A stretch of DNA of 64,000 bases from NCBI GenBank assembly GCA_009833045.1, contig WUUP01000005.1, positions 353,577 to 417,576 on the forward strand, read 5' to 3'. Shown piece after piece: positions 44,438-54,033 of the stretch; position 1 is the first letter of the stretch; every line of letters starts with the position of its first letter. The stretch comes from Saprospirales bacterium GYS_P2D (GTDB taxonomy: Bacteria; Bacteroidota; Bacteroidia; Chitinophagales; Saprospiraceae). A model generated the notes under the pieces. The model was not told the DNA's origin. It ran no database searches and was given only the letters and a program-made list of their open reading frames with translations. Made by a program: the position numbers and the translations under genes.

Positions 44438-47035
44438 ATGAGTGTTACTGATAGAATCAAAAGTTTTTGGCAAAACCCTAAAGAAAGGACTTCGCTAAAG
44501 TGGATAGCTCGAGGGCTATGGGCGATGGCTATCGCTGGTGTCTTAGCTGCGATCTTAGTGTTTGTGGTAGTCGGGTCGGGTGATATGCCTGACTTCGAAG
44601 ATCTCGAAAATCCAAAGTACGATCTGGCCAGTGTCATTTATGATACGAATGGTGAGCAGTTTGGTAAGTACTACATCGAAAATCGACAGTTTGTGGATTA
44701 TAAGGATCTCTCACCGCATGTCCGTGGTGCCTTATTCAGTGTCGAGGATTCACGTTTTTTTAGTCATGCTGGGATCGACTTCAGAGCACTCGTGAGAGTA
44801 GCGGTCAAATCTGTACTCATGGGACAAAGTAGTTCTGGTGGTGGATCTACGATCACTCAGCAGCTGGCTAAGCTCTTATTCAGCAGAGATAGTCTTTCCA
44901 ACAAAGGAAAGCTCGGTAGAGCGGTAGCTATCGCTAAAATAAAATTTAAGGAATGGATCACAGCCGTACGTCTCGAGCGCAGCTATACTAAGGAGGAGAT
45001 TGTAGCCATGTATCTCAATAAGTTTGAGTTTATCAATGGAGCTCACGGTATCAAATCAGCTGCCGAAATCTATTTTGGTAAAGATCAGCGTGACCTGAAT
45101 CAAAGTGAGGCGGCCACGCTCGTGGGTATGCTGAAAAACCCGGCTTATTTTAATCCTGTCCGATTTCCAGAGAGGACCGAGGAGCGGAGGGATATGGTCC
45201 TGAGCATGATGAGTGATAAGGGGCTCATCGAGCCGGCTCGACTGGACTCTATGCAGCAGGCTCCTATCAATATGGATAATTTTAAAAGAGCGTCTCAGAG
45301 CGAAGGGATAGCTCCTTACTTTAGAAGTGAGCTGACTAAGTGGATAAGGGCGCTACTGCTCAAGCCTGAATACCACAAGCCCGAAGGAGGCACCTATGAT
45401 ATCTATCGTGATGGACTGAAGATCTACACGACGCTCGATGTGCGCTACCAAAAACTCGCAGAAGAAGCCGTGACAGAACATCTCAAAGAACTCCAAGACA
45501 GATATTGGAAAGTATGGCGATATAAGAATCCACTGACATTTGAAGCAGATGAATTTCAGCAAGAGCTGATCAAAAAATCAATAGATCGGAGAGTCCGAGA
45601 TACAGAGCTGTACAAGAGTCTTTTCAATAAATACTTCGCAGATATCAACCGACAGGCACAGAAGGAGTTTGGTCTTGAAATCAAAGAACCTACTATCAGA
45701 AGACTCATGGATGATGAAGGGTATCTCAGCGCTATCCCATCAGAAGCGAGGGATGCCTATAGTAAGATCAGTAGATCTGATGCGACTAAGACTCAGTGGA
45801 GAGCCTTCAACAAAGCAGTGGATGAGGGTATGCAGGAGGAGGTCACGGCTAAGGTCTTCGCCTATAATGAAGAAGGCTACGAGGTCAAAGAAATGACTCG
45901 GATGGATAGCCTCATGCATCATCTCAGGCATCTACAGGCGGGACTACTCAGCGTAGATCCTAAAAATGGACATATCAAGGCATGGGTAGGTGGTGCCGAT
46001 CACCGATACTTCAAGTATGATCACGTGACCATGAGACGACAAGTAGGATCTACGATTAAGCCATTTGTCTATGCTACGGCTATCGCTGTACAGGGTATTC
46101 CTCCGTGTCAGGAGTTTCAGGATATCCAGTATACCATTGCCCCTGGAGATGATGGATTTTTAGTAGATGCGGAGTGGTCCCCGAGCAATGCCAACGGACT
46201 ATTCACTGGGAATATGTACAACCTCTATCAGGGTCTATTGTACTCTAAGAATAGTATCACTATACGGATCGTAAAAGAAATGGGTACGATAGAGCCAGTC
46301 CGAGAGCTGCTACACAATGTGGGGATTGATAAGTACGAGCGACTGTACAATGATCGATTAGTACTACCAGATGTACCGTCGATCTCACTGGGATCAGTAG
46401 ACTTGTCGCTGATGGAGATGGCTGGAGCGTATACGACCTTTGCTAATGACGGTATCTATACAGAGCCCATATTCGTCGAGCGCATCGAGGATAAGCATGG
46501 TAAGGTACTCTATCAAGCATCTTCGCTACAGCGTAGAGCGATCAATTCGTTATACAATAGCGTCATGGTCGATATGCTGCAAAATAATACAGGAGGAGGT
46601 TTTGGCCTCGGTCTCAAGACTCCTAATGGGGGTAAGACAGGTACCACAAATGACTATACAGATGGATGGTTCATGGGGATATCTCCGAATCTCGTGACTG
46701 GAGTATGGACAGGTGGTGATGAGAAATGGGTGCGCTTCTATACGCTTGATGATGGTCAGGGATTCGTCATGGCACGCCCGATCTATCAGAAGTATATGAA
46801 GAAAGTGGAAGCTTCTGAGGAAATCGGATTTGATGTCACAGCGACATTCAAAGAACCACCAGCGGGATTCAGCGACTTAGCGGACTGTACTCGATACAAA
46901 CAGCGAGAACCAGAAGAAGAACAAAACTCACGACTCCAAGAGAAAATAGACTTAGAAGAGTTTGGCGATGATGAATTTGGTGAGTTCGGAGACGAATTTG
47001 AGGAGACTCCTGTAGATACTTCGGGTATCTTTTAG
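44438..47035 (+). CDS. Class A penicillin-binding protein 1 (PBP1A-type), second copy
   Basis: Paralogue of the preceding gene, 865 residues. It has one membrane helix (about 28-50), a GT51 domain with catalytic Glu103 (SVEDSRFFSHAGID) and STITQQLAKLL, and a transpeptidase with Ser538 (GSTIKPF), SKN (YSKNSITIRI) and Lys733 (GGKTGTTNDY). The same helical insert separates the domains (about 330-470). The C-terminus is a long acidic tail (EFGDDEFGEFGDEFEE), richer in Asp/Glu than that of the first copy. It likely arose by tandem duplication. The two enzymes may serve different growth conditions; sequence does not say. Confidence 0.95.
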   Translation: MSVTDRIKSFWQNPKERTSLKWIARGLWAMAIAGVLAAILVFVVVGSGDMPDFEDLENPKYDLASVIYDTNGEQFGKYYIENRQFVDYKDLSPHVRGALFSVEDSRFFSHAGIDFRALVRVAVKSVLMGQSSSGGGSTITQQLAKLLFSRDSLSNKGKLGRAVAIAKIKFKEWITAVRLERSYTKEEIVAMYLNKFEFINGAHGIKSAAEIYFGKDQRDLNQSEAATLVGMLKNPAYFNPVRFPERTEERRDMVLSMMSDKGLIEPARLDSMQQAPINMDNFKRASQSEGIAPYFRSELTKWIRALLLKPEYHKPEGGTYDIYRDGLKIYTTLDVRYQKLAEEAVTEHLKELQDRYWKVWRYKNPLTFEADEFQQELIKKSIDRRVRDTELYKSLFNKYFADINRQAQKEFGLEIKEPTIRRLMDDEGYLSAIPSEARDAYSKISRSDATKTQWRAFNKAVDEGMQEEVTAKVFAYNEEGYEVKEMTRMDSLMHHLRHLQAGLLSVDPKNGHIKAWVGGADHRYFKYDHVTMRRQVGSTIKPFVYATAIAVQGIPPCQEFQDIQYTIAPGDDGFLVDAEWSPSNANGLFTGNMYNLYQGLLYSKNSITIRIVKEMGTIEPVRELLHNVGIDKYERLYNDRLVLPDVPSISLGSVDLSLMEMAGAYTTFANDGIYTEPIFVERIEDKHGKVLYQASSLQRRAINSLYNSVMVDMLQNNTGGGFGLGLKTPNGGKTGTTNDYTDGWFMGISPNLVTGVWTGGDEKWVRFYTLDDGQGFVMARPIYQKYMKKVEASEEIGFDVTATFKEPPAGFSDLADCTRYKQREPEEEQNSRLQEKIDLEEFGDDEFGEFGDEFEETPVDTSGIF

Positions 47036-47103
47036 CTCGGTCTTGTGAGTACTCTCTTTTGATCATCTGCAATATTTATGGTCCTATTCTGTTTAGAATT
47101 CAT

Positions 47104-48783
47104 ATGTCATTTCGGCTCAAAGTTGGTGTAGTTCTTTTCCTATGTAGTTTCTTTTCAGCGGGTCTACTATCCGCTCAGAAGAGCTATGCCCTGAGACTCA
47201 AGCTCAGTCATCTCGATACGACACAGCGCATCGCCTGCTACGATCTACAGATAGCTAATAATGGTGACCAAGAGTGGTTTTTAGGAAATAGTAACATCTT
47301 CGTTTTCTATGACCATTCTGTAGCCAATTTTCGACCCGATACATCTTGTCTTCTCCTTGATGATTTGATCTATGATCTGAATGATCTAGATCGCAATTCT
47401 AATAATGTAGAAAACTCTGGATTTCCATTGCCCTACGAGGCAGATCTCGGCACTATCCGAGCTGGATTCAGCACTAATGTTGAGGGAGCTCTCATGGACA
47501 CGCTGGGCACCTGGGTGTCCACTGTCAAGCTTTGTTTTGATCTGCTGATGGAAGATATCACTTCTGCAGAGACCTGTCTTCAGGCAGATTTTATCAATGA
47601 TGAGATTGAAAGTCTTTTGCCTGTCAAAGATATCGTACAAGAGTACGATCCAAATGTATTCATATCTGATGTGCCCCGTGATACGGCGTTTAATCTCATA
47701 CCAGATCGTACGCTCAATAGCTGCTTCATCCTCGAAGAAAATACAGCCGATCTCTGCAATGATGGGATTGACAATGATGAAGATGGATTATTGGACTGCG
47801 ATGATCTGAGTGCCTGCGCTCCTGAGGTGCCCAATTTTAACATCAACAGTCCCGGTGGCTGCGATGGCTCTCCTGGCCTCATACGTATCAATGGGGTCAC
47901 GGGCAATGCTATGTACAGTATAGATGATGGACAGACTTTTCAGTCGGATTCTGTTTTTACAGGATTAGCGGCAGGGCAATACGAAGTACTTATCATGAAA
48001 AATGGAGTCATGTCATGTGCTGCGGTATCACCTATAGTGCTCGAGCAAAAAGAATGCCTCGAAGATGATGATACACTATGTAGTGATGGCCAAGACAATG
48101 ATGAAGATGGACTCACTGACTGTGATGATCCAGACTGTCACGCTACATCTCCACAGGTCAGTACGAGTGATCCTGCCGACTGCCCCGAGCTGGCCGATGG
48201 TGAGATATCAATCGATATAGATAGTAGTAGATATCAAGTATCAATAGATAGTGGTATGACATTTTTAGATCAGATCGTTTTTAGTGATTTACAGCCAGGC
48301 TCATACTATTTAGCTGTCCAAAATATAACTACGCTGTGCATAGACTATCATCCTGACAATCCCTTCATACTTGATGTCATAGAGTGTCCCGATGAGATGG
48401 GCATGTGTGGTGATGGCATTGATAATGATGAAGATGGACTCGTCGACTGTGCCGATGAGGACTGTATAGGAGATGATCTATGCGCTGACTTTTCAGCATT
48501 TTATATCCCGAATGCGCTTAATCCCCGATCCAGTCAAAACAATGTGTTTGGAGTTTTCGTCCCTGCGGCATCTCTCGTCCTGATCGAAGAGCTCAGTATC
48601 TATGATCGCTGGGGTGGACTGGTTTTCGCTCGATCGAATATTGGGGCCTCAGATCCCAGTCATTATTGGGACGGTCGAGTAGATGGAGAGTTCATTTCCA
48701 ATGGAGTCTATGTCTACCGTATTAGGCTTGACCAAAATGGGCTCAAATCGGAAATGAGTGGTACAGTCACAGTTTTACAATAA
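47104..48783 (+). CDS. Secreted protein with three DG.DNDEDG repeats and T9SS type B-like sorting domain
   Basis: ATG at 47104 (MSFRLKVGVV) puts a signal peptide (cleavage near LLSAQ) at the front; the upstream Met at 47059 gives an unlikely 15-residue extension. Three copies of an Asp-rich, paired-Cys motif (CNDGIDNDEDGLLDCDD, CSDGQDNDEDGLTDCDD and CGDGIDNDEDGLVDCAD) recall calcium-binding linkers between Ig-like modules. The C-terminal 95 residues (FYIPNALNPRSSQNN... LSIYDRWGGLVFAR... GVYVYRIRL) form a gliding-motility/type B T9SS sorting domain. Surface export is predicted; function is unknown. Confidence 0.78.
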   Translation: MSFRLKVGVVLFLCSFFSAGLLSAQKSYALRLKLSHLDTTQRIACYDLQIANNGDQEWFLGNSNIFVFYDHSVANFRPDTSCLLLDDLIYDLNDLDRNSNNVENSGFPLPYEADLGTIRAGFSTNVEGALMDTLGTWVSTVKLCFDLLMEDITSAETCLQADFINDEIESLLPVKDIVQEYDPNVFISDVPRDTAFNLIPDRTLNSCFILEENTADLCNDGIDNDEDGLLDCDDLSACAPEVPNFNINSPGGCDGSPGLIRINGVTGNAMYSIDDGQTFQSDSVFTGLAAGQYEVLIMKNGVMSCAAVSPIVLEQKECLEDDDTLCSDGQDNDEDGLTDCDDPDCHATSPQVSTSDPADCPELADGEISIDIDSSRYQVSIDSGMTFLDQIVFSDLQPGSYYLAVQNITTLCIDYHPDNPFILDVIECPDEMGMCGDGIDNDEDGLVDCADEDCIGDDLCADFSAFYIPNALNPRSSQNNVFGVFVPAASLVLIEELSIYDRWGGLVFARSNIGASDPSHYWDGRVDGEFISNGVYVYRIRLDQNGLKSEMSGTVTVLQ

Positions 48784-48854
48784 AGTAAGACAAACTCTTA
48801 TACCTCCTATGGAATAATGGGTTATTTTAATGCCCTCACAAAAAATCAAAGAAG

Positions 48855-51800
48855 ATGACAAGAGGATTGATCGGTATGCTGATAGCTATGGTCATATGTA
48901 CTGCTGCTATCGGGCAGCATCGTGGACTGACTGAGGGGCTCAGTGATATAGAGTCGATAGAGCAGATCAATCTTCCTCTTCAGGACAACTATAAACTGCT
49001 CGCAGAGACTCGGAGTCAGGCTGATGATGTCAGAAGACCGCTGAAATTTGCCAAAGCAATCAATACCTTTATCCAGACCCAACAAGATGGCGTATGGGAA
49101 GATATCCCTGGCGATATCAGCGTATGGCGTACTCGGATCCAGAGCGAGTCGGCCTATTCGATTAATTTGACATTTGAGGATTTTCAGCTGCCAGCTTCTG
49201 CCGAGATGTACATATATGATATCCATCAGCGTCATGTCATAGGACCTATCACTGCTGCTGACAATGACATACACCGTCAATGGTGGAGTCCGATCATACC
49301 CCACGATGAGGTGATCGTAGAGATATCTGTGCATACTAGTGAGGCAGCTGAACTCAAGACTAATATTACACAGGTCAATCATGACTTTTCTGGATTTGGA
49401 GCGGTGATGTCTGGCTCGTGCAATATTGATGTAATCTGTGGCGCAGAGGACGGACTTCCATTTGCTGATCAATATCGGGACCTCATCAAGAGTGTCGGGA
49501 TGTATACGCTACAGGGCATCGAGGTGTGTAGCGGGAGCCTGATCAATACAACTCGCAATGACTGTACACCCTACTTTTTGACCGCTTTTCACTGTGAGAT
49601 CACCGAGTCAAATGCTGCTTCTATAGTAGTCTACTGGAACTATGAAAATACCACGTGTAGACAGCCAAACTCTGCCGAAAGTGGTATGGCAGGAGATGGC
49701 CCTTTGACACAGTTTAATTCTGGATCTACTCTTATAGCTGGCTACGATGCGTCGGATGTCACACTCTTATTATTAGATGATGATGTCAATCCTGAGTTTG
49801 ATCCATTTTTTGCTGGTTGGGAAGTACAAGAAGAGGTATTTGACACGGTATTCAGTATCCATCACCCTAATAGTGAAGAGAAAAGAATATCAGTGGACTA
49901 TGATCAGACGACACCTTATGCAGACGAGTTTTTCATGAGGGTCGAAGGCTGGGAACTTGGTACTACAGAGGGAGGATCCTCAGGTGCTCCTTTATTCAAC
50001 AAAGAAAAAAGAATTATAGGCCAGCTCACAGGAGGATTGGCTGCCTGTGGCAATACGGATTTTGATGATTTCGGTATGCTCAAGCTCTCTTGGGAGGGAG
50101 GTGGTACTCCCGGTACTCGTCTAAAGGACTGGCTCGATCCCGATAATACGGGTGTCACCCAATGGGATGGACGTGCCTGTCGTGATGTGGTGAGTATATC
50201 CCCACCGTCTATATCGATATGCAAGCTGACTCAGCCTCAAGATACGCTCAGTATCGTCATCGGATCTGGATATCTGGATGGTGCTACGCTCAGTATCGCT
50301 GATCTCCCAGAAGGCGTCAATGCCTCACTCTCGGATGATACCATCAGCGGTACAGCAGAAGTACTCTTGATCATAGATGGTAGTGATGTTGATACCGACA
50401 TCGTTGACTTAATTGGTGTACAAGTATCGGATGCATTTACCACGACGACGACTAATGTACTGATGGCGATAGATGCAGATATTCCAGCCATACCTACCCT
50501 TATGGCGCCAGCAGATGGGCTTGAGGATATTAATTTTGACATCAATTTTGACTGGGCATCGACAGGAGACTTTTATCTCCATGAGATCGCTGAGGACGCA
50601 GCATTCACTAAAGTGATAAGATCTACCGCTCGGATCACTGACTCTGAGCTCAGAGTGACTGGACTTGAGCCAGCGACTACCTATTATTGGCGGACAAGAT
50701 CGTTCAATGATTGTGGTCAGAGTGATTTCTCAGAGGTATTTGCATTTACGACTGGGGATATAGCGTGTCGCCAATATCTATCTACCGATGGACCGATAGA
50801 GATCATCGAGGAGCGAAATGTTATTACTTCTACGATCACAGTACCAGACGATCAGATAGTAGCGGATGTCAATCTGGTCAATATTCAGGGGACCCACACT
50901 TGGATTTCGGATTTGGAATTTAGGCTCATTGGGCCTAATGGCGCTGTAGCAGATCTGATCATTAATGGCTGTGAGGATGAGGATGACTTCAGAGTATCGT
51001 TTGATGATGAGAGCGAAAATATTAATCTTGATTGCCCATTTGTAGGAGATAAGGCCTATCGACCGCTTGAGCCATTACATGTTTTTGACAATATTTCATC
51101 TCAAGGTGACTGGACGCTGGAGGTCACCGATAATGTATTTTTAGATGGAGGATCTTTAGCTAACTGGACCTTAGAATTATGCTTAGTCAAGTCTAATGAA
51201 CCTCAGCCAAAGACAATGTCAGTATCACCATCGATGATTACTATCTGTGAGAATACCTTTGAGGCGGAGACGATCACTATCAATCTCGGAGGATCCTATG
51301 AAGAAGAGGTCAATGTATCATTGTACAATGGGGTGAGCGGTGAGCAACTGGGAGAGACTTTTAGCGCTTCGAGTCTTGCTCCGATAGTAGTGGATTTGTT
51401 TGATGTAGAATCATTATTCTTTTATGAGACCCCATCGATTGTGGTCGCTGTAGGAGATTCGACAGGGTTCACTGAGCAGACGATACCTGTAGCTATAGAG
51501 GTGGATGACATTGAGGTAGATCTCTTGATGCCTATGGATGCTGATACGGGTGTCGTTCATAGACCTGTATTTAGTTGGGATACTGGGGCAGATGCTGTAC
51601 TGACTAATTTTATGTTATTGGATCAGGATGGAGAGATATTATTAGATACGGCTGTTACTGGCGTAGATAGTCTCGAGCTGCCTTTTAGACTGGATCGACT
51701 GACGACATATCAGTGGCGACTCAATTCTATTGGACTATGCAGTCCGCTCGAGGTTTCGGATACTTATTCATTTACTACGAGTACTACTATCTCCATCGCA

Positions 51801-52052
51801 GAGCTACAGGCTGACGGGATTTCTATCTATCCTAATCCTGCCCAGGATCGATTATTCATATATGCTGAGGATGCTTGGGATGATAGAGCGGTATTCAGGC
51901 TTTATGATATCTCAGGTCGACGGCTGATCGAGCAGCCACTGGGCTCAGTGTCAGAGCGTATCAGCCTAATTGATGTGCGAGCAGGTATGTATTTATTTGA
52001 AATAGAAAATGGTCAAAAGAAATACGTCGATCGATTAGTAATCATGGACTAA
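48855..52052 (+). CDS. Secreted trypsin-like serine protease with P domain and T9SS sorting domain
   Basis: The 1065-residue protein has a signal peptide (about 20 residues), a propeptide region, then an S1 protease of the lysyl-endopeptidase type: His246 (LTAFHCEI), Asp301 (ASDVTLLLL) and Ser376 (EGGSSGAPLF) form the triad. An Ig-like segment (about 440-530), a fibronectin-like segment (PATTYYWRTRS), a proprotein-convertase P domain (about 650-780: VADVNLVNIQGTHTWISDLE) and a second FN3-like segment follow. The last 80 residues (ISIYPNPAQDRLFIYAED...) are a type A T9SS sorting domain. It should digest extracellular protein. Cleavage specificity for Lys is not proven here. Confidence 0.88.
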   Translation: MTRGLIGMLIAMVICTAAIGQHRGLTEGLSDIESIEQINLPLQDNYKLLAETRSQADDVRRPLKFAKAINTFIQTQQDGVWEDIPGDISVWRTRIQSESAYSINLTFEDFQLPASAEMYIYDIHQRHVIGPITAADNDIHRQWWSPIIPHDEVIVEISVHTSEAAELKTNITQVNHDFSGFGAVMSGSCNIDVICGAEDGLPFADQYRDLIKSVGMYTLQGIEVCSGSLINTTRNDCTPYFLTAFHCEITESNAASIVVYWNYENTTCRQPNSAESGMAGDGPLTQFNSGSTLIAGYDASDVTLLLLDDDVNPEFDPFFAGWEVQEEVFDTVFSIHHPNSEEKRISVDYDQTTPYADEFFMRVEGWELGTTEGGSSGAPLFNKEKRIIGQLTGGLAACGNTDFDDFGMLKLSWEGGGTPGTRLKDWLDPDNTGVTQWDGRACRDVVSISPPSISICKLTQPQDTLSIVIGSGYLDGATLSIADLPEGVNASLSDDTISGTAEVLLIIDGSDVDTDIVDLIGVQVSDAFTTTTTNVLMAIDADIPAIPTLMAPADGLEDINFDINFDWASTGDFYLHEIAEDAAFTKVIRSTARITDSELRVTGLEPATTYYWRTRSFNDCGQSDFSEVFAFTTGDIACRQYLSTDGPIEIIEERNVITSTITVPDDQIVADVNLVNIQGTHTWISDLEFRLIGPNGAVADLIINGCEDEDDFRVSFDDESENINLDCPFVGDKAYRPLEPLHVFDNISSQGDWTLEVTDNVFLDGGSLANWTLELCLVKSNEPQPKTMSVSPSMITICENTFEAETITINLGGSYEEEVNVSLYNGVSGEQLGETFSASSLAPIVVDLFDVESLFFYETPSIVVAVGDSTGFTEQTIPVAIEVDDIEVDLLMPMDADTGVVHRPVFSWDTGADAVLTNFMLLDQDGEILLDTAVTGVDSLELPFRLDRLTTYQWRLNSIGLCSPLEVSDTYSFTTSTTISIAELQADGISIYPNPAQDRLFIYAEDAWDDRAVFRLYDISGRRLIEQPLGSVSERISLIDVRAGMYLFEIENGQKKYVDRLVIMD

Positions 52053-52900
52053 TCCCCGATCTGCAGCCAAAATGATCCTCCATGTTTTTCGCCATTGCGG
52101 AGCTGGGGGATCGCCCATATTGAGGAAAGCTTTTCTGATAGACCTTCATCGCTGTGGATGTGATAGCAAGGGAGTATCGGTCGATACCTTTTCGGATTGG
52201 CCATGATGGCTATAGCCAATGCATATTGCTCATTATAAAATCTATCGCACATAAACTGTGGATAGTCATAAGGCAAATAGATATCATGGATATGCACAAT
52301 GACACCTGTCTGAAGCATAGGTAAAATTTCCATGAAGACGACCATCGCATCCGAATTTGGGAATACCCGATGCGAGTTATCTATGAATAGAATATCTCCT
52401 GCACTTAGGGATAATATTTGTTCGTGATCTACTGACTCAAAAGGGGCTCTGATGATCTGATCACTCAGAGAATCAATATCAGCTCGGGGTGCTGGATCCA
52501 TCGACGTAAGTCGAGTGGATAGCTGATTATCTTTGATGGCACAGCGAGCTATTTTTGTGCTATTGCCTGATCCTACCTCTATGATCTGTTGAGGTTTGCT
52601 ATCAGCGATGAGAGTATAATACGCCATCATGTCAAGAGCGGGAAAAAAACCATTATTCCAACTGGGAGAGTGGTCATCTACCGCATCTTGAGCATCCGAC
52701 CATGCTTTAAATTTCTCTTTATGTGATAGTATCTTTTCTATCCACGTACTGTATACAGGATCCTCAGCAGCTATGATCTGATAGAGGAGCTCATGAGGTT
52801 GCTCTATATATCGAGGTTTAAGATCTATCGGGTATTCAGAGTGTAGGGTCTGAAATTTCGGATGCAAAAATCGATACCATCTTTTGACGAGATCTTTCAC
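52049..52900 (-). CDS. Class I SAM-dependent methyltransferase-like protein
   Basis: The 283-residue protein has the SAM-binding IIEVGSGNSTKIARCA motif near residue 107 and an acidic second strand (TSMDPAPRADID), and ILFIDNSHRVF as motif IV. A His-rich loop (HIHDIYLPYDYPQ) is typical of a group annotated as cephalosporin hydroxylase-like or FkbM-like methyltransferases, often acting on sugars or small metabolites. The target is unknown. It overlaps the convergent protease gene by 4 bases and abuts rlmN (stop and start share base 52900). Confidence 0.75.
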   Translation of the reverse strand: MKDLVKRWYRFLHPKFQTLHSEYPIDLKPRYIEQPHELLYQIIAAEDPVYSTWIEKILSHKEKFKAWSDAQDAVDDHSPSWNNGFFPALDMMAYYTLIADSKPQQIIEVGSGNSTKIARCAIKDNQLSTRLTSMDPAPRADIDSLSDQIIRAPFESVDHEQILSLSAGDILFIDNSHRVFPNSDAMVVFMEILPMLQTGVIVHIHDIYLPYDYPQFMCDRFYNEQYALAIAIMANPKRYRPILPCYHIHSDEGLSEKLSSIWAIPQLRNGEKHGGSFWLQIGD

Positions 52901-53952
52901 TATTCCTTATTTGCTAATTGTCCACAGGCGGCGTCTATATCTTTGCCTCTACTACGTCGGACAGTGACCATGATATCATGTTTGCGCAGCTGTGCCGCAA
53001 ATGCATCAATAGTCAAGGCTTCAGACTTTTCATAGCTGACACCATCTATTGGATTGTACTCGATGATATTGACTAAGACAGGAAAGTGCTTGCAGAGCTT
53101 AGCCAATTTTTCGGCATCAGCCTTACTATCGTTGAATCCCTTAAAAGTGATATACTCAAAGCTCATCTTATTCTTAGTCTTCTGATAATAGTACTTGAGA
53201 CTATCGATGAGTGTATCGAGATTATTTTGTTCGTTGATAGGCATGATCTCGTCACGCTTAGCATCGTCGGCCGCATGTAGAGACAGAGCCAGATTGACTT
53301 TAGAGTTATCATCGGCCAGTCGCTTGATCATTTTTGCTATACCTGCGGTGCTAAGGGTGATCCTACGAGCAGACATATGGAGTCCTTCTGGAGATGATAT
53401 GAGGTCTATGCTTTTCATCACATTAGCATAGTTGAGCAGGGGTTCTCCCATGCCCATGTACACGATGTTAGTAAGAGGGTGTCCGTATTTCTCGAGACAC
53501 TGCTCATTGACCTGATAGACCTGATCATAGATTTCTCCAGGAGATAGATTTCGCATGCGTTTCATCTGTCCTGTGGCACAAAACTTACAGCTCAAGCTAC
53601 ATCCTACCTGTGAGGATACACAGACGGTATATCGATTATCAGAGGGTACAGGGATAAGGACTGACTCGATGAGATTGCCATCATGAAGTTTAAATCGACT
53701 TTTGATAGTCCCATCGATACTATGCTGCACTAGATCCGTCGTGATGTGATTGATGACGAATATTTCTTTCAGCTTAGATCGAAGACCTTTTCCAAGATTG
53801 GTCATTTGATCAAAGTCATACGTACCCTTTTGCCAGAGCCATTCGTAGACTTGCTTGGCTCTATAGCTGGGCTCTCCGATATCTTTGAAGACTTTTTCCA
53901 GTTCTTCCTTATTCAGTAGTCTTATGTCGTGCTTAGTGATAGTGGATGTCAT
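52900..53952 (-). CDS. rlmN: 23S rRNA/tRNA adenine-C2 methyltransferase RlmN
   Basis: A radical SAM enzyme that methylates A2503 of 23S rRNA and some tRNAs at C2. The 350-residue length, the CxxxCxxC cluster motif Cys118, 122 and 125 (GCSLSCKFCATG), the MGMGEPLLNY segment, LALSLHAADD and the second catalytic Cys343 near the C-terminus (AACGQLANKE) all fit. It is followed directly by the methyltransferase-like gene at 52049. Cytoplasmic. The gene is divergent from the histidine kinase gene with 81 bases between. Confidence 0.95.
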   Translation of the reverse strand: MTSTITKHDIRLLNKEELEKVFKDIGEPSYRAKQVYEWLWQKGTYDFDQMTNLGKGLRSKLKEIFVINHITTDLVQHSIDGTIKSRFKLHDGNLIESVLIPVPSDNRYTVCVSSQVGCSLSCKFCATGQMKRMRNLSPGEIYDQVYQVNEQCLEKYGHPLTNIVYMGMGEPLLNYANVMKSIDLISSPEGLHMSARRITLSTAGIAKMIKRLADDNSKVNLALSLHAADDAKRDEIMPINEQNNLDTLIDSLKYYYQKTKNKMSFEYITFKGFNDSKADAEKLAKLCKHFPVLVNIIEYNPIDGVSYEKSEALTIDAFAAQLRKHDIMVTVRRSRGKDIDAACGQLANKE

Positions 53953-54033
53953 CGATACAAAAATGCAATATTCTCATCAACAAAATGAGTTGTGACATAA
54001 TTCGTTCTATTTTGGCATTATTCAATTTCCTCA

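Noticed and set aside
47059..47103. Upstream start for the secreted DNDEDG-repeat protein
   Set aside because: It would place 15 residues before a well-formed signal peptide that begins at 47104.
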